DNA from: Dicyema japonicum
Lineage: Eukaryota; Dicyemida; Rhombozoa; Dicyemidae
DNA: 64,000 bases
Assembly (NCBI GenBank): GCA_011109175.1
Contig: RDEW01000040.1
Span: 62,001 to 126,000, forward strand
Direction: 5' to 3'
This document shows, piece by piece, positions 10,191 through 21,006 of this stretch; the stretch's first letter is position 1, and each line of letters begins with the position of its first letter. The translations under genes and the position numbers were made by a program. The notes under the pieces are model-generated. The model had not been told where the DNA came from. It saw only the letters and a program-made list of their open reading frames with translations, and did not search any database.

Positions 10191-13100
10191 ATGAAAGAGA
10201 CCTGAGTTAGTGACGTATATTGGCTGAGTTAGTGACGTGGCTCTTTAAATGCAGTCTGAAAAATACAAGATTCAATGGGATGGCCTCAACCTACTCTCGT
10301 TTAATGTCAGGGGGATCTCGAAGACATGGATGAGGAAAACACTGTGCGATGATTTAGACAAGTACCGCGTCTCTATCGGATGTCTGCAAGAAACGAAGGT
10401 CTCTGATGGATGCTGTGAACACTATGGAACCTATAAACTTATTCTCTTCCCTAGTGAGTCTAAACATTACGGACAAGGTTTCGCAGTCCATGAACATCTT
10501 GTACCACGGATACATCAATTTTGGAAAGTCAACGACAGGATTAGTGTTCTGCAAATTAGGATGAATGACATGTGCCCTTCCAAAAGCTACATGACAGTCA
10601 TTAACGTGTATGCTCCACATAGTGGCAGATTTTTGAAAAATCCTGAGGAACTGGATGACTTCTACTGTCAACTATTGAGGACGTACTCGGAATACGAATC
10701 TTCGTCGTTGATATTTATTGCCGGGGACTTTAACGCTAAAGTTGGGATGCGACGCAGTGGAGAGGAATCGTTCATCGGCAGGCATGGACGGGGGTGGAGA
10801 AACACCCCGGGAACACTACTGGCCAATTTCTGTCAAGCGAATGATCTTTTCATAGGAAACACTGCCTTTATGCACCCAGCTCGCCACAGGAGCACATGGA
10901 CTGGCCATAGAACGAACTCGGAAAACAAAAGTGTCAATATTTATAATCAAATTGATTACATCATTTGTCGGACCAAGGACAAACACCTACTGAATGATGC
11001 CCGTTCTTATGGAGGGTCGATGATAAATAGTGACCATAAAATGGTTATTGGCAAGTTCTCCTTGAAGAAATACTACATTGGAAGGAAGAACCTGAGTCTA
11101 AGCAAAACGCTACCACCTTACCATACCCATGTATATATGACTGAGAAGCTCTGGTCTCAGCCGCTGCTGGTGACAAACTACCAAAAACATATAGAGAACC
11201 ACCTATATACATTACCAGCTAATATGACTATACAAGACCTATGGGATCAGACCAAAAGCATTATTTGCCTTGCCGCAAACACCCACCTTGGAGTGAGACG
11301 GCAGACAACCGGAAATATGTCACTTGGCCATCCAGACTCCTTATTACTGGCAAAACAACAACGAGAAATATGGATACAGAGTCTAAACACGACGGATATA
11401 CATATCAAAAACAAACTACGAACTGAACGAAATATTATCAAGAGAAGAATCATGAAGCTTAATAATGAACACTCGAAGGATGTCTTCCTATCACATCTTA
11501 GAGAGCTGGAGCAACTAAAGGACAATGCACAAATGTTCGCTGCAGTCCGACTAATGCGAGGAAAGAAAAAAGCGACAGTACATGTTATGGATGGGAAGGG
11601 GAAACTTATCTTAAAACCAGACGAACAGATCGAATTGATTGCTGCCCATTTTGAAAAACTGTTCAATGCGAACGGCCAAGAACTGGCCCCTTTCATCGGA
11701 GAACCGCGGATGCTGGAAACAATTATCACATCTAAGGAAGTTCAGAGTGCGTGCAGTAAGCTAAAGAATCACAGGAGCGCTGGACCAGACAACATCCCTC
11801 CCGAACTGCTGAAATATGGACCTATGCGTCTATTCGAAACCATTGCGACATTGTTAAATGGAATGTTTACATCCAACTCTGTCCTACCACTGGGGAAAGG
11901 GACATTGATACCTATACAAAAGCCTAACAAACCAAAGGGACCACTAGAAAGCCTACGCCCAGTCATATTGTTAAACACATTACGAAAAGTTCTTGCATCT
12001 GTTGCTTTGGACCGCTTAAAACATCCTGCAGGAAAATTACCTATCAGCATGCCATAGTGGATTTCGTGAAGGAAGGTCGACAGCGGACATTCTGTGGAGC
12101 CACAGGTGGCGGTGTGCAACGGCTCAAAGATACAAAAATGCCACGACCATCCTGGGGATCGATATGTCAAGAGCTTTCGACACCATTAGCCGACACAAGC
12201 TAATGGTTGTCCTTCATCAATTTGTGGACCAATCATTGCTACGGATAATCAGAGTACTTCTCTCAAGTACTGAACTGTCAGTCCGAATTGGGAGAACTCT
12301 ATCCCGACCATTCAAAACTACAATCGGCACTCCTCAGGGAGACTCCCTCTCCCCCTTACTATTTGTGATATATCTCGAAGCTGCACTAAAGGATCTAAGA
12401 ACTTGCTATGAAGGAAAAATAAACGAAGTCGTATACGCGGATGATGTGGATTTTATATCCGAGGATACAGAAGCTCTCACACATCTGCTGGAAAATGCAC
12501 CGGACAAACTGGGGAATGGTTCCTCATCGTTAACCGGGCCAAAACGGAAATCACGGAAATCAAAAGAATGGACAACATCCTTAATGAACGTTGGCGACAT
12601 GTTAATAAGCTTGGATCCCTACTGGGGGACACAGAAGACATCATCAAAAGGAAAACACTTGCAGGAGTAGCAATGCGAAAACTCAAAAAGGGATGGCTGA
12701 AAGGACTAGATGTCAATCTGCGGATACGCATGTACAATGCATTTGTGAAACCGATACTGACATACAATGCTGGTACTTGGGCCTGTACAGGTGCGGAATC
12801 AATGGCTCTCGATGGGTTCCACAGAAAACAGCTTAGAGTATTATTTGGCATGCAGTGGCCAGCCAGAATCTCGAATACCGGTATTTACAAAAAATGCAAG
12901 AGTAGGCCTCTAAGCCTGGAAATCACTGACGCCCGGTGGAGACTGTTTGGTCACGTACTACGCATGGATCTTGCTGCCCCGGCTAATGTGGCGATGGAGG
13001 ACCATTTCATGTTCGAGGGCAAATGCTTCCGTGGCAGACCAAGGATGACCCTACCTATCATGCTGCACGAAGACCTCCAAAGGATAAAGAAATGCCTAAA

Positions 13101-13252
13101 GACGGGAGACGATCTGGACATGCTGAGATCGACTGCGTGTAACCGTGGAGGATGGAAGAGGCTAACTAATAACATTGTTTCTTGTATTGCACATGCTTTG
13201 CTATAACTATTATGGCAAGGCGATAAGTGCTGTAATAATAATGAAAGAGACC
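10191..13252 (+). mobile_element. Full-length RTE-like LINE copy 1 with 12-bp TSD
   Basis: The target-site duplication ATGAAAGAGACC occurs at 10191-10202 and 13241-13252; the element proper is 10203-13240 (3038 bp). It has one long coding region and no ORF1, a very short 3' UTR, a small terminal hairpin (TTGC / GCAA), then GCGATAAGTGCTGTAATAATAAT. Compact size, single ORF and TAA-rich tail suggest the RTE group; clade assignment is inference. Confidence 0.9.
10249..13206 (+). pseudogene. RTE-like endonuclease-reverse transcriptase, frameshifted
   Basis: APE-type endonuclease in residues about 10-270: CLQETK, NVYAPHSG, AGDFNAK, NQIDYI and SDHKMV. Reverse transcriptase follows: GPDNIPPELLK, LIPIQKPNK, IDMSRAFDT, GTPQGDSLSPLLF and YADDVDF (motif C intact). 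The C-terminal region contains FGHVLRMDL and a GRPRMTLP stretch. The frame is open for 602 codons from the ATG at 10249, then breaks near 12030-12060 and again near 12510-12570. Only two lesions imply a recent insertion. The product would nick target DNA and copy its RNA at the nick (family knowledge). Confidence 0.88.
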
Positions 13253-13254
13253 GA

Positions 13255-13545
13255 CATTTGCTGCGTCCTACTTAATAGTCGCTGGTCTCCTACAAGTTAG
13301 TGAGGCCAGGGTTACTAACTAACTAATTCGATCTTTGGGATCGAATTTTGTTTCCATAAGAGTTATACGAAGACTCGATTATACCAAAATACTACTGAGG
13401 GGTTCCCGTAGTGGCCGATATGGATTGACGTAGTGATTGGAAAGGATGCTTTCCATTCATTACGTGGGAACTGGATATATCCTAATTATAGGTTAATTAA
13501 TTCTTAACTTCCTTCGGGTATATCCGAGGTTATTAGACAAATAAA
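13255..13545 (+). repeat. SINE-like element with stem-loop tail
   Basis: Ends with GGATATA (13473-13479) / TATATCC (13519-13525), then GAGGTTATTAGACAAATAA, the same tail layout as SINE-B. An upstream GGGATCGAATTTTG is B-box-like. Family assignment uncertain. Confidence 0.45.
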
Positions 13546-13563
13546 CTCTAAACTGGACCACCA

Positions 13564-13603
13564 GAAGTCGATCTAAAAGTGAGGAAGTCGATCTAAAAGT
13601 GAG
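13564..13603 (+). repeat. Perfect 20-bp tandem duplication
   Basis: GAAGTCGATCTAAAAGTGAG occurs twice back to back. Confidence 0.9.
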
Positions 13604-13604
13604 G

Positions 13605-14639
13605 ATTTCTAGGAGCTACTTGACTTGACGGGGGATTCTAATAACCACCAGCTTCTTAATGTTAACGAAGCTGGTGTTAACGATTTTAAAATTAAATTCC
13701 TTCTGAGTCTATATCAGTTCCTTACTTGAAGTTTTGTGACTTTACAGCTGAAGGATCTTAATTAGTAAATTTAGTGAAAAGGTATATGGCTTGGTTTTCT
13801 TCACAAAAGATTTTATTTTTTGAGGATCAACAAGTTATTTAATAATTTTCATGTCATTTCAAGACACGATTCACACTTATATTCCCCCAAACCTTGAGCT
13901 GGATACGAATTTTAAGTTTTGAATTTCTGATGAGTCTTTAGTCGTTATTTACTCTGCGGATTTTTGTCGATTAACAAAAAATTATTTTTATTAAAATTTG
14001 TTAAATCGAGTTTGGGGACAAAAGTATGCGCGCTCATCTTAACTAGTTGGGTGGTTGAGGTGGTGACGGACCTCCATTGCACAGAATTTCTAATATGCTT
14101 CATGATGAATGAAAGCTCTTGTCTTCTTTATTTCCGTGAGTATAGACGAGATGACGGAAACACAACGTTCTGAACAAAGGAACTTATGATTCAGCTACGA
14201 ATCACGTTTATAGTTGATATCGAATAAAGGCAGATATGTGGTATTTGTTGGATAAATGTTGAAAGTTTAAATAATCTCTCAAACGTCGTCTAAATATCAG
14301 GTGTTATTATTAGCATCTATCTCATTATTCACCCAGTTTGCTTCGTATTCGTAAGGTTGAGTTGATAACGTGGCTCTGATGTACTATGGATAGTGCACTT
14401 AACATTTTTATCCTCCCAGGATAGATATGACCCTCATCCTCTTCTTGGTTGACTTAAATACCACGGATATGGAAAATTTCGGAAATATTGAAGCCACGGA
14501 TGCACCTATGTCTGGAGTAGAATCTCATCCTTATCAAAAACTAGTGAAGAAAAGAGAAATTCCCTCTATCCACTGCTGTAATCCTAACCACGTGAGGAAG
14601 TTGACTTGAAATTGCCGATTATTTTTTCTAAAAATTATT
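13605..14639. other. Unassigned region with candidate short exons
   Basis: Several GT..AG pairs 25-30 nt apart (for example 13834-13863) bracket open stretches on the plus strand, but different splice choices give different proteins and none is recognised. A GGTTGAGGTGGTGACG motif near 14050 resembles the 5' end of RTE copy 2. Confidence 0.25.
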
Positions 14640-15060
14640 ATTTTCCACATCCTTAACTAGAAGAAAGTTATGATCTTCTCGTCGCTTGTGCAATACTACA
14701 TGAATCAAATCACCCAGATATTTCCACCTTGAGGATGCGATTTCGCGGAGAGCATCTTGGTCGTCTAAGTCTTTTAGCTTCACTTTTCAAGTCCTTGGGT
14801 CATCTTGAATTTATGGAATTGTATTGTTGTCGTCCTCAATATCCAGGAGTGCACTCAAAGGTACGCCTCCATCGCATCGTTCGCAAATACCGTTAAATCC
14901 ACTTAGAAGATATGTAAAAATAGCCCTCATCTCTCCCTTTTCATTGCAATTGTGGAGTTGGGAAACACAAACGCATGCGTTTTCCTTGAAATGCTTCTGG
15001 AATCTCACGGCATCTGACTATTCTCGATATTTCATATTTGAATAATACTACTGGGAGATT
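14640..15060 (-). pseudogene. RTE-like LINE 3' fragment, decayed
   Basis: Minus-strand reading recovers GLFLHIF-VDLTVFANDAME and LDDQDALREIASSRW, matching the C-terminal RTE segment, then the CACAAGCGACGAGAAGAT 3' region shared with 34130-34500. Many stops and indels. An apparent open frame over this interval is explained by this repeat. Confidence 0.55.
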
Positions 15061-15740
15061 AAATGCATTGTAGATTTCGTTTATGCAAAGAAAGCAAGTG
15101 AGGGTTTGAAAATATATACTTTTTATTAACAATTTTTTTAAATTATTAAAAATTGTGGAATGTTTTGATAATTGATCAAAATTGAAAAAGTCAAATGGCC
15201 GCATACCTAACTGCATGGTTATTCTCTCTCTGGATTGCGAGGGGAATCGGATCGAATAACTAGATTCGTTCTTAAAGGTCCCCAGAGGTAGCTGAGATTA
15301 GGTTTCCGAGTTTTTTGGAAGAAATCGTACATCGATAGTACGAGGGCTCAGAAGTATCCATTATGATAGGAACGAATACCACATCACATGAGAGGCAATA
15401 ATATGGGAGGCAATTTTATGCATGTTGCTAATAAAATAATAAACTACTGTGAACAGCTGTCCATTTCAAACTCTGAATTTAAGCCCTAAAGAACATCAAG
15501 AAAGTGCCTAAACCCAACAAATTAAGTGACCCCTGCATCCCCTGAAACAGGAGCAAAGAGCATTCAGTGTTCTTTCAAAATTCACACCGTTTTTCCGTAT
15601 CTACGTGGCTTTTATTTTAAAATTTAAATGAACATAATTTTCCATATTTGGGGAACTTTGAGCGCTTCCCGTAGTTCGACAGAAAAGAAAAGGTCACTGA
15701 GTCAATGTAAACAGTCCTTTTTCTGGAAATAAATCTGAAA
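15061..15740. other. No gene recognised
   Basis: Contains a small fragment (about 15215-15290) resembling the 3' end of the RT-linked nuclease retroelement; otherwise unassigned. Confidence 0.35.
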
Positions 15741-15747
15741 TCACCCT

Positions 15748-16050
15748 ATTTATTAACCTCTGATACACCGAGAAGGAAGTATATCCGGGATCCACCACAT
15801 ACCACGTTCACAGAAGCAGAGGTCTTCTCTTATCACACAAGTCTATCTAGAACCAGCGGAAAAAGAAGTAAACGTCCAGTCTTTGAAGTTGTGAGAACAC
15901 CCTCAACGGAGTGGGAGATTACAAATGATTCCTTTTCGTGCCATCCTTGCACTAGAAGTCACCTGAGACAGGTAGATCACTTAACGTCACTAGTCGAAAA
16001 AAAGGAGGAAAGAAATCTATAACCAAGTAGACAGACGACAGCATCACTGT
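15748..16050 (-). repeat. SINE-B copy, diverged
   Basis: Same order of blocks as 30165-30475: tail TTATTAACCTCTGATACACC, then the GATTCCTTTTCGTGCC, GTAGATCACTTAACGTC and head blocks. More diverged than the other full-length copies. Confidence 0.65.
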
Positions 16051-16136
16051 GGAAAAAAGGCATCAGTTAATTATTTTATTTTACTTAATTAGGCATCAGT
16101 TTATTTAACAAACAATAAAAAAGTTAATATATTTAA

Positions 16137-18125
16137 TCAACAACCTTCCTCGCCTGCTTGTTCGACAGCCTCCTCAGGCAGGTTCGATTCTGGTTGCTGA
16201 AACAACTCCGAGAGCGCCTTGTCTAATTGAACCCTCTGCCCATATGGCATCTCAGGGCTCTGCCTCCTATACTCCAGTGTCAGGCTCTCTAGGGTCCGCT
16301 TTAACACAGTGGACTGTAGATAGGCCTGGAGCTTCCTATCTACCCCCAACTGCTTCAGATAACCCTTGTGGTACTTTGTTGCAATTCCTTCCCACGTCAT
16401 TACTATAGGAATAACGAGGACCTTGCAACCAAGCATCTGCCCCATCTCGTTTGCAAGAAAGTCATACTTCCTTTTTTTCTCCACCTCCACAGTCTGCAAA
16501 CGGTCTTGAGACGTGATGCCAACCTCTATGATAAGGACTTGGCCAGACTCCTTATCGTGTACCACAATGTCCGGTTTATTGTGCTTGACTAGCACCGAGG
16601 TACGGATAACACTGTCTACCTTAATTTGGACCCTGGTGTTCTCTACTACAGATTGCACCTTATGAGTCCGCAACTTTCTGGTGTGGCGAATACCATACTT
16701 ATTGCATAGTAGAAGATGAAGACTCCTTACTACCTCGTTGTGCCTCCACACATAGTCGTGGCAGAGCATGGATCCACATCGAGTGGCTAAATGATCAACC
16801 GACATGCTCCTTGACTTACAGTGGGGACATGTATTTGTTGATCGACCCCAAAAAATATTGCGGTCTTGCATATACGTGTACAACGCCTCCGATCGAGGTG
16901 AGTTGTCACCGTATTTTAGCCATATTGTCGACGACTTAAGGTCGACATGTGGGTTGTCCAATGCTCTGAAGAGGACCTTATGAAGGCTTTTTAAGTTGAT
17001 CTTTTCCATCAAATTATTATATTGTAATTCGATCAACGCCTTCACATTTACTAGCCCACCATCATCAACACCATACTTAGCAGACAAAAAAGGTCTGATA
17101 GTGCCTAGGTGGGTTGCCCGTGTTTTCTCGGTCGTTATTATGGCGTGCTTCCTAGCAGACACACTTGACCCAGCTATCAGGGTGTCGTGCATTCGCATTA
17201 GGATACGCTCACTTAGTTGGACTACTCCACACAGTCCACGGCCGAATTTATCACGGGGTAAATATAGTCTCTCCTTATTGGCTGCCAGCACATGGACATG
17301 GTTCTCTCTGAGTACTCCACGGATCATAACATCCATCTCATCATACTCTTTGTGCTCAAACTCCACAACACCTATGTAGTAGTTTAACAGCGAGACAGCA
17401 TACTCATTTAATGCTAGGAACAAATTCCTTGCATTTAGAGACGTCTTACACAATAACGCTGCTCTTTTACGGATGCCTTCAGTAATTTGTCGCTTTGTCT
17501 CAGGCATTATAAGGGACTTTGGAGATTCGGTAACACCCAGATACTTATATCCTTCGTGTTCCTCTAGGACTCTTACTAACTCGCTACATACTTGCGTGTT
17601 AGTCGCAGACTTTGAATAATTCAAATCTAGCCCTATACTCTCAAAGAATTCCCTGGCACAGACCCCCATGGAGTAGAGCTCCTCGGCTGTTCGAGCATAC
17701 ATCTTCAGGTCATCGATAAAAAGAAGGTGATTTGTACTGAAACAGACCCCTTCACAATGAACTGGTATTTGCTCAAACCGGTCATTGAGGCGGCGACTCA
17801 ATGGCTCCAAACAGAGAACAAAGAGTAGCGGAGACATGCTATCCCCCTGAAGGATCCCCCTCTTGAGTTTTACCTCGCCTATCCGGTGCCTATTATAGTT
17901 CAGATGAATACTCCACCTATTCATCACAGCCACTACAAAGCTGATGAACCACACAGGCATACACAGACTGTGTAGGCACTCGACAAGGTAAGAATGATCA
18001 ACTGAATCGTAAGCCTTCTTCACATCCACCCACATGGACAAAAGTGAGTTTCCGTGAGACACAGAAAGGCATTTGTTGATCAAAGCCTGCTTTTTTGCCC
18101 CCTGACAATTTCGCACAGTTCCCAA
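16137..18125 (-). CDS. RLE-type non-LTR retrotransposon RT-endonuclease (R2/NeSL-like), 5'-truncated
   Basis: Open for about 660 codons with no lesion. The upstream in-frame TAG near 18131 and lack of an ATG show that the N-terminal part is missing. Order: RT motif A MWVDVKKAYDSVDH, motif B GILQGDSMSPLLFVLCLEP, motif C as LLFIDDLKMYA (FIDD, not YADD), thumb, then a CCHC-like knuckle CPHC...VDHLATRC, then a restriction-like endonuclease core NKPDIVVHD ... IIEVGITSQ. RLE-type elements insert by target-primed reverse transcription, often at specific sites (family knowledge). A sister copy at 54148-55321 is nearly identical but broken. Confidence 0.9.
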   Translation of the reverse strand: MGTVRNCQGAKKQALINKCLSVSHGNSLLSMWVDVKKAYDSVDHSYLVECLHSLCMPVWFISFVVAVMNRWSIHLNYNRHRIGEVKLKRGILQGDSMSPLLFVLCLEPLSRRLNDRFEQIPVHCEGVCFSTNHLLFIDDLKMYARTAEELYSMGVCAREFFESIGLDLNYSKSATNTQVCSELVRVLEEHEGYKYLGVTESPKSLIMPETKRQITEGIRKRAALLCKTSLNARNLFLALNEYAVSLLNYYIGVVEFEHKEYDEMDVMIRGVLRENHVHVLAANKERLYLPRDKFGRGLCGVVQLSERILMRMHDTLIAGSSVSARKHAIITTEKTRATHLGTIRPFLSAKYGVDDGGLVNVKALIELQYNNLMEKINLKSLHKVLFRALDNPHVDLKSSTIWLKYGDNSPRSEALYTYMQDRNIFWGRSTNTCPHCKSRSMSVDHLATRCGSMLCHDYVWRHNEVVRSLHLLLCNKYGIRHTRKLRTHKVQSVVENTRVQIKVDSVIRTSVLVKHNKPDIVVHDKESGQVLIIEVGITSQDRLQTVEVEKKRKYDFLANEMGQMLGCKVLVIPIVMTWEGIATKYHKGYLKQLGVDRKLQAYLQSTVLKRTLESLTLEYRRQSPEMPYGQRVQLDKALSELFQQPESNLPEEAVEQAGEEGC

Positions 18126-18238
18126 CTGATTCTAGGAGAGAATCCCATTTGCGGCATCAGTTATGTAAAAAAGTTATTACAATTGTGGTAGAAAAATTTA
18201 AATAATTTTTTAAATTTAATAAATAAACATTTTAAATA

Positions 18239-19254
18239 ATGACCGATCTTGTGGTACTGTTTGATGTGACCCCATGTTGTTTATGTAATGTTTCCAACCA
18301 GGATGTCGATTTTGATGAAGTAAAGTAATAAATAACATTAGATATCGATACTGGACTACTTTACTGCCATATTACGATATATAGAGTTCTATTTTTCAAT
18401 AACAAATAAACCATCAATTTCGGCAATAGCCTTTGGTTGCTCTGGAAGATCAGAGTTTGTCTTCTCAACCGGGGACCTGTCCCATGCCTCGTCAAAATCT
18501 ACGATCTATTGTTCTGGCCAACTAGAGCTTCTTCATGCCCTGGAGGAGTCTTTTACATCAAAATTGACGGAAGTACTCAAAAAAAGTATACAACCAGTAA
18601 AACAGTAGATGAGGACACTTCTGAGGGGGCAAATCTCTTAAATGGGGTCATATCCACTCTTTGCTGTAATAATAAGACTTATTTAAGACATCAACAAGGA
18701 GAGGGTTGGTTCAAAGAAATCTCGTATACTGATAATTAAGGGATCCCCCGATGATGACAAGCAGTTCATGAAACTGGCCGCTATTTGCTACAAGAACAGT
18801 TCTCTGGTCTGATCATTCAGTTATTTGGCAGAATTTTACGATTGACACGTGTAGTATTGGTTATTCCGAGTCCTCGATTTTAAAGCACGTTGATTTGTTG
18901 GTCCAATTTAGTTGTCCTCGATTTCTGGTGGGAATTACTGTCACGTGGACGACGTCACAAACTTACTGACTGATTTGATAGTATTATTATTTTTTATAGT
19001 AGACTCTGTTTTGTGGAAGAAGGTATGGAAGCAGCGAGAGTTCCTTTGACATGAGATCTGTATGTTTTTGCCACGGGGTCAAGGTCAGTAATGCTTTTGT
19101 GTGCTCGTTTTGTCTGGCAGGTGAGTTTTTGTTATCAATTTAGTGTTTTGTCATTATATTCCAGTTTGTTTTGTATGCAGGTTGACTTTTGGCTTATTTT
19201 AGAGCCAAATTTGATATTCCACAACTTTACATGTGGGTTAGTAATAAAAAATGA
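18239..19254 (+). CDS. GTF2H3: TFIIH subunit p34 (GTF2H3 / Tfb4), 9 exons
   Basis: Core subunit of TFIIH, used in RNA polymerase II initiation and nucleotide excision repair; pairs with p44 (family knowledge). Exons: 18239-18319, 18342-18585, 18606-18665, 18688-18798, 18821-18888, 18912-18980, 19003-19120, 19144-19180, 19203-19254; total 840 nt, 279 aa (human 308). Introns are 22, 20, 22, 22, 23, 22, 23 and 22 nt. Landmarks: the VWA-like start MTDLVVLFDVTP, then GANLLNGVISTLCYINK, KSRILIIKG and ISGGNY. The C-terminal zinc module is SVCFCHG, VCSFCLAVFC, then C-x2-C, matching the family's spacing. Upstream is the 5'-truncated end of the RLE element. Confidence 0.95.
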
Positions 19255-20371
19255 TTATCTGTGTTTCTATAAAATATATATGATGTGTTTATGTTTGTTT
19301 TGTCGGACTCTGGTTTTGGTATCGACTTTTTAAAAAATTCGAAAAAGTTATGGTGTTTTAAACGTGGTTTGATATCATTGAGTGTGATTTTAACTTAGGT
19401 TATATTTACTCATGGGTGGGAGATACCTGTTCTATGATGCTCTTTTTATATGCGACTTCTCATTCTCCAACAGCTACTCACCCAGGATAGATGCTAGCCA
19501 AAACCAAAATTTCAAAGAAAAAAATACCCGACCTTAGGAAAACAGTTCGTTTTCATGCCTGCCGCTGCCAAAACCCCGGAGATTCTAGAATTTACTTATT
19601 ACATGCCACTGCATCGTCGTCAGTGGTCTTTACTTGTGATCTTTTGGAATAAATTCATTACTATGTTTATCATTGGAAAAATTGTTAAACATTTTTTGAA
19701 CAACTGTGATTTGATCTCCGTTATGGGGGTTCAAATTTATGCGGGGTAAGTCAGAAAAGGTTGAGACTTAAAAAATAAACACTAAAGCCTTGGTGACTTT
19801 TGACAGTTCATTCCAGAACCGGTTGCTGTTGTAACCTCTGTGATCATTAAGTAAGTAGATCATTAGCTATGTTAAACCGCATCGAGGCGCTTATTGCGAG
19901 GAGGAAAAATAAGGGAGAAAGTAGCTATTGAACACATTTTCTTACAAATCAGATGATGAGGGGAAACTGCATTTTCAATTGTGAGAGCAACCGCCTTCAA
20001 TTGAATGAGTTTTTAGCTAATGAATTATCGTTTTAAAATGGGAATACCATCGACATCTATTAACGCGTGGATGAATTTCTCCATAAATTTTACTTCGAAT
20101 TTCCCTATCAGTTTTCCACTTCGGTAATCGTTCAGATAATTTTGCTATAGATCGTAAAGAAGCTGTTAAATACATTCAGAAATTGCATTTCGGGGACGAT
20201 TTATGTGGAATCTGGAAGTACTAGAATTAAGATTAATTGTCAATCAAGTGCTTTCTATCACAAAAGTGGAAAAACAACACGTGTATAAAACTATTTGAAA
20301 AAATGTCCTTCCACATCATTATAAGCTGAGAGTTTTTCTTTATTGGAAAATTACTATCTAAAAACCGAAAT
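19255..20371. other. Unassigned region, probably containing broken or unrecognised exons
   Basis: Open stretches on plus near 19490-19760 and 20040-20235 (for example DRKEAVKYIQKLHFGDDL) are bordered by GT and AG at 20-30 nt distances. I could not chain them into one protein or name a family. Confidence 0.3.
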
Positions 20372-20735
20372 ATTATTATTATAAGAACTTATCGCTATGT
20401 CATAGGACTTGACAAAGCATGTGCAACACGAGTTAGCAAATCACTGGTTAGTTTCATCCACTTCCTCCTATTCATAGCCGCAGTGCGCAACCAGTCCAGA
20501 TCCTCTCCACTTGCAAGATGCCGTCCCATTTCTTTAAGGTACTCGTCGAGAACGACTGGCAGTGTCGTCCTTGGGCGACCACGGAAACGGGGGACCTCCA
20601 ACATGAAGTAATCCTACATGGCTACGTTCGCGGGGGCATCTAGGTCAGTCGCAGAATATGGCCGAAAAGCCTCCATCGTGTATCCAGAATCTAATTAGAA
20701 ATTTCTGAGGTCTTCGTCCTCTTATAGAGAAGATT
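20372..20735 (-). pseudogene. RTE-like LINE 3' fragment
   Basis: Minus-strand frame contains FRGRPRTTLPVVLDEYLK and LTRVAHALSS. It ends in a TGTCA / TGACA hairpin, AGCGATAAGTTC and a (TAA)n tail. Close relative of the fragment at 59276-59985. 5'-truncated. Confidence 0.75.
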
Positions 20736-20779
20736 AGATGACAAAACCGAAATATTAAACCCGAAAACGTTATGAATTA

Positions 20780-21006
20780 CATTATTCTGTAATTTAATAA
20801 AGAATTTGATTAGTTTTTTTATATTAAAAAAATTTTTTATAGATAAATTTATCATAAAGTCTAAACTTTCTCCAAAGAATTCAACACCAGTATTTTCAGG
20901 ATTCACAGTAATTCGCCGTGACAGAATTGGCAAACTTGGTGGGGGTCTTCTCACAGTTATCCGCAACGGCATTCCGTTTGAGGACTTACAGTGCTTTACA
21001 CTATGC
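20780..21006 (+). pseudogene. Jockey-like LINE, 5' part of endonuclease domain
   Basis: The plus frame includes VIRRDRIGKLGGGLLTVIRN, an APE-endonuclease segment of the jockey type. It stops at TACACTATGC, where RTE copy 2 is inserted, and resumes in frame at 24060. Confidence 0.75.

Noticed and set aside
14811-15216. Minus-strand open frames that can be spliced into a Cys-containing protein
   Set aside because: Other frames of the same interval read as the C terminus and 3' UTR of the RTE-like LINE, shared with 34130-34500. The open frame is a by-product.
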